The notes: generated by a model from the letters alone, not told the origin. Positions 1 to 8,256 are shown, numbered from the stretch's first letter. The stretch: 64,000 nt of DNA from Plantibacter sp. VKM Ac-2880 (GCF_015351235.1 NZ_JADKSJ010000002.1:1116001-1180000), one strand, 5' to 3'. Numbers and translations are program-made.

Positions 1-396
1 CCCACCCTCATCGACAACGTCCCCACGACGTCGAAGGTCTACACGGAGGAGATCTTCGGACCCGTCCTCGCCGTCGTGCGCGTGCAGTCCTACGAGGAGG
101 GCGTCGCGCTCATCAACGGCGGCGCGTTCGGCAACGGGACCGCGATCTTCACCAACGACGGCGGCGCTGCACGTCGGTTCCAGAACGAGATCCAGGTCGG
201 CATGATCGGCATCAACGTGCCCATCCCCGTCCCGGTCGCCACGTTCTCCTTCGGCGGCTGGAAGGACTCCCTGTTCGGCGACACCAAGGCTCACGGCGCC
301 GAGGGTGTGCGGTTCTTCACGCAGCAGAAGGCCATCACCGCCCGCTGGCTCGACCCCTCCCACGGCGGCATCAACCTCGGCTTCCCCCAGAACTGA
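1..396 (+). CDS. mmsA: CoA-acylating methylmalonate-semialdehyde dehydrogenase, C-terminal part
   Basis: The frame is open from the first base, so only the last 131 residues are present. The visible part has the aldehyde dehydrogenase [10 protein letters not shown] motif near residue 17, the N-G-T/A-I-F-T stretch, and an MmsA-type C-terminus containing [11 protein letters not shown] and [11 protein letters not shown]. Members of this family oxidize methylmalonate or malonate semialdehyde to propionyl-CoA or acetyl-CoA with NAD+ and CoA, in valine or myo-inositol breakdown. The catalytic cysteine lies upstream of the window. A strong hairpin follows the stop codon. No valine or inositol partner gene is visible on this side, so the pathway cannot be chosen. 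Confidence 0.85.
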   Translation, partial: PTLIDNVPTTSKVYTEEIFGPVLAVVRVQSYEEGVALINGGAFGNGTAIFTNDGGAARRFQNEIQVGMIGINVPIPVPVATFSFGGWKDSLFGDTKAHGAEGVRFFTQQKAITARWLDPSHGGINLGFPQN

Positions 397-405
397 GGCA
401 CCCGG

Positions 406-441
406 CCCCTCGGCAGCGCTCACCACGAGCCTGCCGAGGGG
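406..441 (+). terminator. Hairpin terminator of mmsA
   Basis: Perfect 11-bp arms CCCCTCGGCAG (406-416) and CTGCCGAGGGG (431-441) start 10 bases after the mmsA stop codon. There is no clear U-tract, as is common in high-GC actinobacteria. Confidence 0.6.
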
Positions 442-545
442 TCGAGCGTTTTCCGGAGGCACGTCGACAAGCGGTTCCCGTGCTTGCCTGGAGTGCGCGA
501 GAGCCGCGACAATGGCCGGGTCACCAGGAGCGGGGAGCACCACCG

Positions 546-836
546 ATGGCCATCGAACCGACCGAGCTCGACCACACCTTCACCGCGCCGATCGGCGTCC
601 ACGTGAAGGGTGACGTCTGGTCGTGCGTCGAGATGCCGGGCTCGGCCGAGTTCTTCGGCACCGGCAAGACCGTGCGTGTGGACGCGACCGTCGATGGCAT
701 CGAGGTCCCGAACGTCGGCCTCATGCCCACCGGCACCGGCGGGCACATGCTCTCCGTCAGCGCCAAGCTGCGCAAGCGGCTCGGCAAGGAGATCGGCGAC
801 ACGGTCGAGGTACGCCTCACCCGCCGCCTGAGCTGA
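546..836 (+). CDS. DUF1905 family small protein
   Basis: This 96-residue protein has the DUF1905 pattern: a FTAPIGVH strand near the N-terminus, a central RVDATVDG strand, and a C-terminal block with SAKLRKRLGKEIGDTVEV. Members are small beta-barrel-like proteins, often found alone or fused to other small domains, and have no established biochemical role. ATG 546 is chosen because GGGGAG at 532-537 sits at normal spacing; an in-frame start at 480 adds 22 residues unlike the family. The gene stands alone and converges on the minus-strand alkaline-shock operon, sharing a long terminator hairpin with it. Confidence 0.7.
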   Translation: MAIEPTELDHTFTAPIGVHVKGDVWSCVEMPGSAEFFGTGKTVRVDATVDGIEVPNVGLMPTGTGGHMLSVSAKLRKRLGKEIGDTVEVRLTRRLS

Positions 837-838
837 CC

Positions 839-905
839 GCAGGAGATCCGCGGGACAGCAGGAGATTCCGAGGGAGAACCTCCTGCTGCCGCGCGGATCT
901 CCTGC
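839..905. terminator. Bidirectional terminator between convergent genes
   Basis: Two 26-base arms (839-864 and 880-905) are complementary at all but two positions, with a 15-base loop. The hairpin fills the gap between a plus-strand stop at 836 and a minus-strand stop at 908, so it probably ends both transcripts. Confidence 0.7.
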
Positions 906-907
906 GA

Positions 908-1324
908 TCAGTTGCCGGTCACCCGCCCGATGAGGTCCTGGATGAAGGGCCCGATGTCGGACGCCTGATCCACGCCGGCGATGGCGACCGCGAGCAGCGG
1001 CCAGAGCGACACGACCAGCGCCGAGATCACCGCGGCCACGGCCAGCACCCACGACAGGGCGCCGTTGCGGCTGCGGACACAGCCGAGGAGCAGCAGCAGC
1101 GCCAGGATGTAGCCGACGAGGAGTGCGGCGATGATGCTCCCGACGGGGACGTTGAGCGCGCCGACCGTCGCACCGTCGGCGGCGCCGATGAGGCCGAGGA
1201 TCGGGAGGAGCACCCCGACGACCACGAGCACCACGAGGACGACACCCGTGATGGCGGCGGCCCAGACGGCGCGCGGACGCGGGCGGCTGACGCCGTCAGA
1301 GCGGGTGCGACTGAAGAGGGGCAT
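908..1324 (-). CDS. Small integral membrane protein at the end of the alkaline-shock operon
   Basis: A 138-residue protein with a basic N-terminus and about four hydrophobic segments (roughly residues 20-48, 62-82, 85-98 and 100-118). I recognise no domain with a known function. The start ATG at 1324 follows a GGAG element. It is the last gene of the minus-strand Asp23 operon, 18 bases after the Asp23 gene at 1343-2095, so it probably works at the membrane with the Asp23/AmaP-like proteins. This role is inferred from position only. Confidence 0.6.
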   Translation of the reverse strand: MPLFSRTRSDGVSRPRPRAVWAAAITGVVLVVLVVVGVLLPILGLIGAADGATVGALNVPVGSIIAALLVGYILALLLLLGCVRSRNGALSWVLAVAAVISALVVSLWPLLAVAIAGVDQASDIGPFIQDLIGRVTGN

Positions 1325-1342
1325 GACGGTTCTCCGTTCCGG

Positions 1343-2095
1343 TCAGTGCTGGGCGGAGCCGGAGGAGTGCTCCGGGTCGGTCGTCGATTCAATGTCGTGG
1401 GCGGCGGTGACGGTGCCGTCGGCGTCGGCGTCGGCAGCCGGGTCGAACGGGCCGTGCACGTCGGTGACGGTGATGTCGATGTCGACCGGCCCTGCGTGAC
1501 GCGCTTCCAGCACCGAGGCGATGTCGGCACGGACCGTGTCCGCGACCTCCTCGACACTCGCCGGGTACTCGGCGACCAGTGAGACCTCGACGTTCAGCAC
1601 GTCATCGTCGGCCAGCACGCTGACGCCCGGGACGGAGGTGCGGCCGAGCAGCCGGGTCCTGGCGCTGTCGACGGCACGAGCCGTCGGGGACCCGAGCGCG
1701 TGGACGCCGGGGACCGTCTCCGCGGTGGCGGCGATGACCTGCGCGAGCTCATCCTGCTCCTGCTCGCGCCGGCGACCGGAGTCGATCTCGACGACCGGTG
1801 CAGCCGACTCGACCGGCTCCGAAGACTCGACCGGCTCCACGGGCGGTGCCGTCTCGACGGGCTCGGTCACCTCGACCTCGGGCACCGCCACAGGCACGAC
1901 CGCCGGCTCGGACACCGACGTGGAAGCTGCAGCGCGCTTCGCCGCCACCGCCACGGGAGGCTCACCGTCGTGCGACTCGATGCGGCGCACCTCGTCGTCA
2001 CCGTGGGCGGGCACGAGCACCGTCGGGTGCTCGGCACGGACCTCGGCCGGTGTGGGGATGTGCTGCTGATCCGGGTGCTTCGTGTCGTCGCTCAT
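1343..2095 (-). CDS. Asp23/Gls24 family envelope stress protein, long form
   Basis: In this 250-residue protein the first 115 residues are low-complexity and rich in Pro, Glu, Val and Ser. The C-terminal half (about 120-225) is an Asp23/Gls24 domain with TVPGVHALG, VLNVEVSLVAEYP and VDIDITVTDVHG, the same motif order as the short Asp23 protein at 3898-4320. Asp23 proteins of Firmicutes are membrane-anchored by AmaP and help maintain the envelope under stress. ATG 2095 is preceded by GAGGAG. It lies downstream of the AmaP-like gene by about 90 bases. The disordered N-terminal extension is unusual for the family and could be a spacer or linker. Confidence 0.75.
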   Translation of the reverse strand: MSDDTKHPDQQHIPTPAEVRAEHPTVLVPAHGDDEVRRIESHDGEPPVAVAAKRAAASTSVSEPAVVPVAVPEVEVTEPVETAPPVEPVESSEPVESAAPVVEIDSGRRREQEQDELAQVIAATAETVPGVHALGSPTARAVDSARTRLLGRTSVPGVSVLADDDVLNVEVSLVAEYPASVEEVADTVRADIASVLEARHAGPVDIDITVTDVHGPFDPAADADADGTVTAAHDIESTTDPEHSSGSAQH

Positions 2096-2188
2096 GCGAT
2101 CCTCCTCGCGCCGCGTCGGCGGCGCATCGGTCCTGCGGTCATGCTGCTGTCGGTTCGGGCTGCCACGGCGGTGCCGCGGAGCGGTGGG

Positions 2189-2791
2189 TCAGACGACCCT
2201 GTTGGTGCTCGCGAGGCGGGTGCGGAGTCCGCTGACGATCTGGACGACCACCGGAGTGGACGTCCCGAGGGCGGCGTCCCACTCGTGGATCGCGGCCTCG
2301 ATGTCGCGGCGCAGCTCCATCGGCGAGGCACCACGGCGGGCGTGGACGGTGAGCCGCAGGGCGGTCTGCTTGCGGATCCGGAAGCCGGTCACGTCCACCG
2401 CGACGACGTCGGGGTTCCGCCCGATGGCCTCCTCGAGGACCTGCTCGGCGAGCTTCACGTCGAGGATGACGCGACCGCCCGTCGGGGTGCCCTTGGTGGG
2501 CTGCTCATCGACCTGCAGGAGCGTGCCGGTGTGGCCACGGCCCTGGCGGAGCACGAACCACAGCAGGATGACGATGAGCACCACCGCGGCCACCGCGGCG
2601 ACCAAGAGGATCCACGGCTGGGCGTCCATCGTGTCGGTGGTCGGGCCGACGGCACGTTCGGCGTTCTCGCTGATCGTGCGCTGCACGTCCGGCAGGAGTG
2701 CACCGACGGAGAGTGCCGCGCCTGCCGCGAGGACGACGAGTCCGACGACGAGGATGAAGAATCGGTTGAGGAAGCGGTTCGTCGAGTTCAT
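2189..2791 (-). CDS. AmaP-like alkaline shock membrane anchor protein
   Basis: The 200-residue protein has two membrane helices near the N-terminus (about 12-32 and 60-82) and then a cytoplasmic alpha/beta domain of about 110 residues. This matches AmaP, which anchors Asp23 at the membrane. The soluble part (GGRVILDVKLAEQVLEEA and later DVVAVDVTGFRI) resembles an Asp23-like fold. Its ATG overlaps the upstream stop codon by one base (TGATG), indicating translational coupling. Naming it amaP outright would need a profile search, so I leave the symbol empty. Confidence 0.65.
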   Translation of the reverse strand: MNSTNRFLNRFFILVVGLVVLAAGAALSVGALLPDVQRTISENAERAVGPTTDTMDAQPWILLVAAVAAVVLIVILLWFVLRQGRGHTGTLLQVDEQPTKGTPTGGRVILDVKLAEQVLEEAIGRNPDVVAVDVTGFRIRKQTALRLTVHARRGASPMELRRDIEAAIHEWDAALGTSTPVVVQIVSGLRTRLASTNRVV

Positions 2792-3366
2792 CAGGCCACC
2801 GTTCCCTGTTCATTGAGCTTGACCTTCGCCCGGAGGGCGGGCCGGAAGTCGTAGGACGCGACCTCCGCGTCCACCGCCTGCTGGATCTCCCGCTGGTCGA
2901 CGCGTCGACCGCTCGTCGGCGTCACGTCGACGCGGGCGCTGCTGGCACCGACGCTGACGTTCACCTGCGCGGGGTCGATGTCGCCGGCGTAGGAGGCGGC
3001 GCGGGCGAGCGACTGGGCGATCACGCGGTCGTCCACGACGGTCGCGGTGCGCTCGGCGATCGATCCACGACGGCCCTGGCGGGCGGGTGCCAGCGACAGG
3101 ACGATGAGGATGAACCCGACGATCGCCGCGACGACACCGATGGCGACGAGCAGTGGGGCCGGAGCCGTCGCCGCCGTCAGCACCGCGGTGACGGTGTCCT
3201 TCGGCGCGACGAGGAGCGGTGGCTGCCCGATCGCGGCCAGCACCGACTCGGTGCCGAGCCAGGCGAGGACGAGCGCGAGCACGATGGCGATCGTGATCGC
3301 GAGGGCGGACCTCGGCGAGTGCGTCTCGCGACGCACCGCGCGGCGGTACAGGGCTTGGGTGCTCAC
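2791..3366 (-). CDS. DUF6286-like membrane protein of the Asp23 operon
   Basis: A 191-residue protein with two membrane helices (about 20-40 and 73-95) followed by a conserved soluble tail with RTATVVDDRVIAQSLARAAS. The two-helix plus small alpha/beta domain plan fits the DUF6286 proteins found in actinobacterial Asp23 operons; their biochemical role is unknown. GTG 3366 is chosen because AAGGAGGG lies just upstream and the start overlaps the stop of the preceding gene by four bases (GTGA). A longer frame upstream would run deep into that gene. Confidence 0.6.
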   Translation of the reverse strand: MSTQALYRRAVRRETHSPRSALAITIAIVLALVLAWLGTESVLAAIGQPPLLVAPKDTVTAVLTAATAPAPLLVAIGVVAAIVGFILIVLSLAPARQGRRGSIAERTATVVDDRVIAQSLARAASYAGDIDPAQVNVSVGASSARVDVTPTSGRRVDQREIQQAVDAEVASYDFRPALRAKVKLNEQGTVA

Positions 3367-3716
3367 AACACCCTCCTTCGTTCTTCGAGCTTCGCGCCCG
3401 TGATGTGGAGATCGACGCGCCCGATGGTCGATCCGGTCAGGCTCAGGCACCGCTCACGGATGCTGGTCTGTGCGCGTGCCAGGCGTTCGAGCACCGTTCC
3501 CGAGGTGCGGGCGTCGGTGCCGAGCGGCGACACGTGGATAGGCGTGCTCGCGGTGACCGTGAGGGCACCGTGGGCGTCGGAGAGCTCGACCGAGACCTCC
3601 GACGCCCGCACACCGAGTTCCTCCGCGGTGACGGCAGACACGACGCGACGCACGGCGCGGGAGCTGATCGTGTTGCGACCATGCACGGCCTGTTCGGCCG
3701 CCACCGCCGCGGTCAC
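3363..3716 (-). CDS. Small Asp23-like protein
   Basis: The 117-residue soluble protein begins with a segment typical of Asp23 paralogs (NTISSRAVRRVVSAVTAEEL) and contains beta strands SVELSDAHGALTVTAST and GRVDLHITGAKL. It has no membrane segment. GTG 3716 overlaps the upstream stop as GTGA, and its own stop overlaps the next start in the same way. It is probably a divergent Asp23-fold member of the same complex. The family call is moderate; no catalytic motif is present. Confidence 0.6.
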   Translation of the reverse strand: MTAAVAAEQAVHGRNTISSRAVRRVVSAVTAEELGVRASEVSVELSDAHGALTVTASTPIHVSPLGTDARTSGTVLERLARAQTSIRERCLSLTGSTIGRVDLHITGAKLEERRRVL

Positions 3717-3901
3717 GACGACCGCCGCCCGCGGAGCGCGTCGGCGACGCCGCGCAGGTCCAGCTTGCCCTCGAGCACGCGTCCGATGCCGAAACCGATC
3801 AGCATGAACAGGGCGACGAGGATCATCGCCCAGAAGCCGAAGGCGACGGCTGCGAGCGCGAGGACGGCACCGACGAGGATGCCACGGTCGGTCGTGCTCA
3901 C
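3713..3901 (-). CDS. DUF2273 small membrane protein
   Basis: This 62-residue protein is almost entirely hydrophobic from residue 7 to 43, with two short helices, followed by a basic tail. Size and pattern fit DUF2273, a family found beside asp23 and amaP genes in Firmicutes and actinobacteria. GTG 3901 overlaps the Asp23 stop codon by four bases. Its role is unknown, but the conserved pairing suggests a structural part of the Asp23 membrane assembly. Confidence 0.65.
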   Translation of the reverse strand: MSTTDRGILVGAVLALAAVAFGFWAMILVALFMLIGFGIGRVLEGKLDLRGVADALRGRRSS

Positions 3902-4320
3902 TGGACGCGGCTCTCGTCGGCGTCGTTGTCGTCGTCGGACGGGATGTGGACGTCGGAGACGGTCACGTTGACCTCGGTGACGTCCATGCCCACGACGTTC
4001 GAGATCGCGTCGGTGACGCTGCGACGGACGTCGTCGGCGACACGCTGGAGGTCGACGGGGTACTCGGCGACGATCACGATGTCGGCAGCGACCTGCTTCT
4101 CGCCGACCTCGACGTTGACGCCCTGGCCGCGGTCCTGCGCGTTGATCGCGTTGCGGATCGCGCCGATGGCACGGGCGGCTCCGCCACCGAGGTCGTGCAC
4201 GCCGGGGACCTCACGGGCGGCGATGCCGGCGACCTTCTGGACGACGCCGTCGGCGATGACGTTCTTGCCGGTGGAGGTGGTGGTGGCGGCGTGGGTGGCG
4301 GTGTCGGTGGTGTTCGACAT
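3898..4320 (-). CDS. Asp23/Gls24 family envelope stress protein, first gene of operon
   Basis: A 140-residue classical Asp23 protein with KNVIADGVVQKVAGIAAREV, VPGVHDLGGG, NVEVGEKQVAADIVIVAEYP and VTEVNVTVSDVHIP, ending in an acidic tail. ATG 4320 follows AAGGAG at proper spacing; a frame extending to 4401 adds Pro- and Arg-rich residues unlike the family. It opens a seven-gene minus-strand operon (908-4320) whose first four internal junctions overlap. Asp23 proteins are abundant envelope-stress proteins of unknown chemistry. The promoter should lie in 4321-4493, where an AT-richer stretch occurs around 4440-4482, but I cannot assign a sigma factor. Confidence 0.8.
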   Translation of the reverse strand: MSNTTDTATHAATTTSTGKNVIADGVVQKVAGIAAREVPGVHDLGGGAARAIGAIRNAINAQDRGQGVNVEVGEKQVAADIVIVAEYPVDLQRVADDVRRSVTDAISNVVGMDVTEVNVTVSDVHIPSDDDNDADESRVQ

Positions 4321-4493
4321 GGTGTTGCTCCTTCGAGGCTGGTGGTGCGGTTTCGTGGTCCGGGGGTCCGGCCGCGGTGCCCGTGTGCCGGGCGACATCA
4401 ATGAGACAGTCCGTCACGCCCGAACCTCACGGTCGCGGGCGATTTCCGAGCGAAGCACTCATTTTCTGGATATTGAGGCGGGGAGCGACGGGG

Positions 4494-5531
4494 TCAGCCG
4501 CGGAGGGTCTGGCTCGGGCTCTCGCCGAAGCGCGTCCGGTAGGCCGAGGAGAAGCGCCCGAGGTGGGAGAAGCCCCACTTCCGGGCCACCTCACCGACGG
4601 TCGTCTCCTGCGGGGCGCTCGCAGCCAGCTCACTCCTCGTCCGGCCGAGCCGGATGTCCCGCAGGTAGGCGGTCGGCGACACGCCGAGTTCCCGGCGGCA
4701 GTGCAGCTGCAGGGTGCGGGTGTGGAGGCCCGCGGCCCTCGCGGCGTCGGCGGGCGTGATCGGCTCCGCCGCGTGGTGGTGCAGGTATTCGACGGCGAGT
4801 CGGGTGCGCGCCATGGAGGGCTCGCGGAGCGTCTCGGGCAGGTCGAACACCACCCACGGGGCGAGTTGCAGGAGGGCGAGCGCGAGGGGTCGCTGCGCGT
4901 TCATCCGCAACAGCGGCGGTGCCGCCTCATCCGTGAGCACGGGCGTGGAGGCGTTCAGCGCCGTCCGCCAGCGTTCGATCGCCGCGGACGTCGGCGTCGC
5001 CTCGAGGTCGAAGGCGAGCTGCTGACTCTGGCCCGCGTGGATCTCGGTCGCGAGGTCCTCCAGGTAGTCGGGGGCGAAGAGCACGGAGTTCTGCCGGTGC
5101 GGGGTGAGATGCACCGTGTACGGCCGATGGAACGGGAGGACGAACGGGGATCGCGGGATCTCCATCCGCTGCCCGTCACGACGCACGATCCAGCCGCCGC
5201 CCGTCTGGACCCAGGAGACCACGTAGTTGGTCAGCCCAGGGGTCTCACCCGTGACGTGACCCGTCATCGTCGCGGTGCGGAGCGAGACGCGGTCGTCGCC
5301 GATCGACACCCACTGGAACGAGAACGGCTCCGTGCCGCGGGTGACGGTGAAGCGGCTGCCGTCGTAGGCGCGCTCGTAGTTCTGACGTGCGGTCGCGGGG
5401 TCGTCGCCGCTGACGGTCACCTTGCGGATCGGAACCGTCGACACCGAGCTGCTCGTGCTGCCGAGCATGGTGCCGGTGATGTCGGATTCGCGCTCCGGGT
5501 CTGCTTCTGGTGCGAGGAAGGAGTGCTGCAT
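4494..5531 (-). CDS. AraC family transcriptional regulator
   Basis: The 345-residue protein has an N-terminal beta-rich ligand or oligomerization region and a C-terminal AraC double helix-turn-helix (about 235-345) containing EPITPADAARAAGLHTRTLQ and VGEVARKWGFSHLGRFSSAYR. The overall plan resembles AraC_binding_2-type regulators. ATG 5531 follows AAGGA. It lies downstream of the formaldehyde dehydrogenase gene on the same strand with a strong terminator between them, so it probably has its own promoter in 5532-5736. A role in regulating fdhA is possible but rests only on position. Confidence 0.8.
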   Translation of the reverse strand: MQHSFLAPEADPERESDITGTMLGSTSSSVSTVPIRKVTVSGDDPATARQNYERAYDGSRFTVTRGTEPFSFQWVSIGDDRVSLRTATMTGHVTGETPGLTNYVVSWVQTGGGWIVRRDGQRMEIPRSPFVLPFHRPYTVHLTPHRQNSVLFAPDYLEDLATEIHAGQSQQLAFDLEATPTSAAIERWRTALNASTPVLTDEAAPPLLRMNAQRPLALALLQLAPWVVFDLPETLREPSMARTRLAVEYLHHHAAEPITPADAARAAGLHTRTLQLHCRRELGVSPTAYLRDIRLGRTRSELAASAPQETTVGEVARKWGFSHLGRFSSAYRTRFGESPSQTLRG

Positions 5532-5736
5532 GGTCGTCCTTGTGCGTGTTGGGGGTCTCTTCGCCGCGGGACGGGCCCCAAGGCCCCGCCGGTGTTCCGC
5601 GTCAGTGGAGAGACGGACCGTGAGAAGGGAATCTCACGGTTCACACAGCTGTTCGTCAGACAACGCTGTTCCGGATGCCCTGCAGAACGTGTTCCGGTGA
5701 AAAACCAGTAGCCGAGACCTCCCGGTGACAACGCGA

Positions 5737-5770
5737 ATCCGCCCTCCGGCGTGGTGGCCGGAGGGCGGAT
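5737..5770 (-). terminator. Terminator downstream of fdhA
   Basis: Perfect 14-bp arms ATCCGCCCTCCGGC (5737-5750) and GCCGGAGGGCGGAT (5757-5770) enclose a 6-base loop, 56 bases past the fdhA stop codon. The remaining sequence up to the AraC gene start at 5531 shows no coding potential. Confidence 0.65.
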
Positions 5771-5825
5771 CGGGTGGTGCAGGCGACTGACCGCTCTCGC
5801 TCAGGAGCGGCCGCGGCCAGGGCGA

Positions 5826-7046
5826 CTACGCGGCGTCGAGGTAGCCGTTCGGGTTGAGCACGTACTTCTGCGCGGCTCCCGCGTCGAACTCCGCGTACCC
5901 GCGCGGGGCGTCCTCGAGGGTGATCGCGGTGGCGTTCACGTTCTTCGCGATGTGCACCTTGTCGTGGAGGATCGCCATCATCAGGCCGCGGTTGTACTTC
6001 ATGACCGGGCACTGGCCGGTGGTGAACGACAGCGACTTCGCCCAGCCCGTGCCGAGGCTCAGGGAGAGCGCACCCTTCTTCGCGGCCTCGTCGATGCCGC
6101 CCGGGTCGCCGGTCACGTAGAGTCCGGGGATGCCGAGCGCTCCACCGGCCGCCGTGATGTCCATGAGCGAGTTGAGCACGGTGGCCGGGGCTTCATGGCC
6201 TGCGTCACCACCGTGCCCGCGAGCCTCGAAGCCGACGGCATCGACCGCACAGTCGACCTCGGGGACGCCCAGGATCTGTTCGATCTGCTCCGCCGGTTCG
6301 CCCTTGGTGAGGTCGACGGTCTCGCAGCCGAAGCTGCGTGCCTGGGCCAAGCGGTCGGCGTTCATGTCGCCGACGATGACGGCTGCGGCACCGAGCAGCA
6401 TCGCACCGGTCGCCGCTGCGAGACCGACGGGGCCGGCCCCAGCCACGTAGACGGTCGATCCGACGCCGACGCCCGCGGTCACCGCGCCGTGGAAGCCGGT
6501 CGGGAAGATGTCGGACAGCATGGTGAGGTCCATGATCTTCTCGAGCGCCTGGTCGCGGTCGGGGAACTTCAGGAGGTTCCAGTCCGCGTAGGGCACGAGC
6601 ACGAACTCGGCCTGGCCGCCGACCCAGCCGCCCATGTCGACGTAGCCGTAGGCACTGCCGGGGCGGTCGGGGTTCACGTTGAGGCAGATGCCGGTCTTGC
6701 GTTCCTTGCAGTTGCGACAGCGGCCGCAGGCGATGTTGAACGGCACGGAGACGATGTCGCCGACCTTGATGAACTCCACGTCGGGCCCGACCTCGACCAC
6801 CTCACCGGTGATCTCGTGGCCGAGGACGAGGTCCGGCGGTGCGGTGGTGCGACCGCGGACCATGTGCTGGTCCGATCCGCAGATGTTCGTCGCGACCGTT
6901 CGCAGGATCGCACCGTGCGGGACCTTCCGACCGACGTTGGCCGGGTTCACCCCCGGTCCGTCCTTCAATTCGAAAGTGGGGTAGTCGATGTCGATGACCT
7001 CGACGACTCCGGCAGCTTTGTAGGCGACGGCTCTGTTACCTGACAC
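5826..7046 (-). CDS. fdhA: Glutathione-independent formaldehyde dehydrogenase
   Basis: This 406-residue zinc-dependent medium-chain dehydrogenase has the catalytic zinc ligands Cys56 (NICGSDQHM) and His77-Glu78 (GHEITGEV), the structural zinc cluster Cys107, 110, 113 and 121, and a Rossmann GAGPVGLAAA motif near 203. The long form with the VTAGVGVGSTVY and TGDPGGIDEAAKKG insertions matches the Pseudomonas-type FdhA, which oxidizes formaldehyde to formate and keeps NAD+ tightly bound. It may detoxify formaldehyde from demethylation reactions or act as a formaldehyde dismutase. It is monocistronic. A run of repeat elements lies directly upstream (7134-7306), so its promoter is confined to about 7047-7133. 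Confidence 0.88.
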   Translation of the reverse strand: MSGNRAVAYKAAGVVEVIDIDYPTFELKDGPGVNPANVGRKVPHGAILRTVATNICGSDQHMVRGRTTAPPDLVLGHEITGEVVEVGPDVEFIKVGDIVSVPFNIACGRCRNCKERKTGICLNVNPDRPGSAYGYVDMGGWVGGQAEFVLVPYADWNLLKFPDRDQALEKIMDLTMLSDIFPTGFHGAVTAGVGVGSTVYVAGAGPVGLAAATGAMLLGAAAVIVGDMNADRLAQARSFGCETVDLTKGEPAEQIEQILGVPEVDCAVDAVGFEARGHGGDAGHEAPATVLNSLMDITAAGGALGIPGLYVTGDPGGIDEAAKKGALSLSLGTGWAKSLSFTTGQCPVMKYNRGLMMAILHDKVHIAKNVNATAITLEDAPRGYAEFDAGAAQKYVLNPNGYLDAA

Positions 7047-7133
7047 GTGATCCTCCTTGATCGTGGGCGCCCGGTGTGGGCTCCCAGTGTCTGTCCGACC
7101 CTATCCCGCTCTCGCCCGCAGCGGCAGGCCCCC

Positions 7134-7306
7134 CGGTCCCTGAGCTTGTCGAAGGGCGCCACCCCGGTCCCTGAGCTTGTCGAAGGGCGCGACACCGGTC
7201 CCTGAGCCTGTCGAAGGGCGCCCGGTCCCCCGGTCCCTGAGCCTGTCGAAGGGCGCCCACCCCTGGATCCCGGCCCCGGTCCCGGTCCCTGAGCTTGTCG
7301 AAGGGC
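7134..7306. repeat. Five copies of the REP-like element
   Basis: Five copies of a 24-base unit, whose reverse complement contains CTTCGACAGGCTCAGGGACC or the A variant (CAAGCTC), start at 7134, 7164, 7196, 7231 and 7283, all in the same orientation. Spacers are short and GC-rich. The cluster fills the gap between the divergent fdhA and HNH nuclease genes; the rest of 7047-7373 has no gene. Confidence 0.9.
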
Positions 7307-7373
7307 GCTCACCTCTCGGTGTCAGCACCCACCTCTACGCTGAGAAGGCGCAACCCCGAGGAGAACACCCAGC

Positions 7374-8150
7374 ATGAAGAAGACTCCTGTGGCGTTGCTC
7401 GTCGCCCTGCTAACGGCCGTCGTGGTCCTCGTGGCCACGCAGCTCGGCGGCGGGACGGTGTTCGGCGGTGTCGCGTCCCCGTCGCCCTCTTCCGTGACGC
7501 CCACCCCTGCGCCTGTCAGCCCGAGCGCCCGCGCCTCCCTCGAGGCGGCGGGCTTCGCGGTCGTCGACGCGTCCGGGCAGCTGGTGGTCTCGGGTTCGGC
7601 GGTCGAGGATGCGCTGGCCGACGTCGAGACCGCTTCCCGGGTGGCGACCGGTTACGACCGGGACCTGTTCGGTCAGCGCTGGGCCGACGTCGACCGCAAC
7701 GGCTGCGACACCCGCAACGACGTGCTCGCGCGGGACCTCGTCGGGGTCACGTTCAAGCCGGGCACGCGCGACTGCGTCGTCCTCACGGGTGTCCTGCACG
7801 ACCTGTACACGGGGACGACGATCGACTTCCAGCGTGGTGAGCGGTCGAGCCAGCTGGTCCAGATCGATCACGTCGTGCCGTTGGCGTGGGGCTGGCGGCA
7901 TGGCGGGAACGCGTGGACGCCGGAGCAGCGGGAGCAGTTCGCGAACGACCCGATCAACCTGCAGGCCGTGGACGGTGCCACGAACTCGTCGAAGTCGGAC
8001 TCCGGCCCTGGCGACTGGATGCCGCCGGCGGCCGCCTCGCACTGCGAGTACGCGGCCAGGTTCGTGCTCGTGCTGATGGCGTACGACCTCACGCTCGACG
8101 ACGCCGACCGCCGGGAGCTCACCAGCACGTTGGGCACCTGCGACGCGTAG
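7374..8150 (+). CDS. Secreted HNH (DUF1524/GmrSD-type) nuclease
   Basis: The 258-residue protein begins with a signal peptide or membrane anchor (MKKTPV plus hydrophobic 7-23), then a Pro/Ser linker and a C-terminal HNH-like domain. Key motifs are IDHVVPLAWGW at 164-174, NLQAVDGATNSSKSD near 195-209 and a W-M-P-P element, the order seen in DUF1524/GmrSD C-terminal-type extracellular nucleases. Cysteines at 111, 134 and 224 could form disulfides, which agrees with export. It probably degrades environmental DNA; a toxin role is possible, but no immunity gene is adjacent. ATG 7374 follows GAGGAG. It sits alone between repeat clusters. Confidence 0.8.
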   Translation: MKKTPVALLVALLTAVVVLVATQLGGGTVFGGVASPSPSSVTPTPAPVSPSARASLEAAGFAVVDASGQLVVSGSAVEDALADVETASRVATGYDRDLFGQRWADVDRNGCDTRNDVLARDLVGVTFKPGTRDCVVLTGVLHDLYTGTTIDFQRGERSSQLVQIDHVVPLAWGWRHGGNAWTPEQREQFANDPINLQAVDGATNSSKSDSGPGDWMPPAAASHCEYAARFVLVLMAYDLTLDDADRRELTSTLGTCDA

Positions 8151-8183
8151 CCGCACCCGCCCGCGGTGCGAGAGCAGGACAAA

Positions 8184-8230
8184 TGCACGAGAGCCGGACG
8201 CTTCTCGCGATTCCGTCCGGTTCTCGTGCA
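8184..8230 (+). terminator. Hairpin terminator of the HNH nuclease gene
   Basis: Arms at 8184-8200 and 8214-8230 (17 bases, one G-T pair) form a strong stem with a 13-base loop 34 bases past the stop codon. Confidence 0.6.
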
Positions 8231-8256
8231 GACATCCTGCTGTCACGCGGCACGAA

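Noticed and set aside
1700-2854. Long plus-strand reading frame opposite the Asp23 genes
   Set aside because: Its sequence is low-complexity (His, Arg, Asp, Gly) and mirrors the coding bias of the true minus-strand genes.
4377-5711. Long plus-strand reading frame opposite the AraC gene
   Set aside because: It is a shadow of the AraC coding frame; the minus-strand protein has clear helix-turn-helix motifs.
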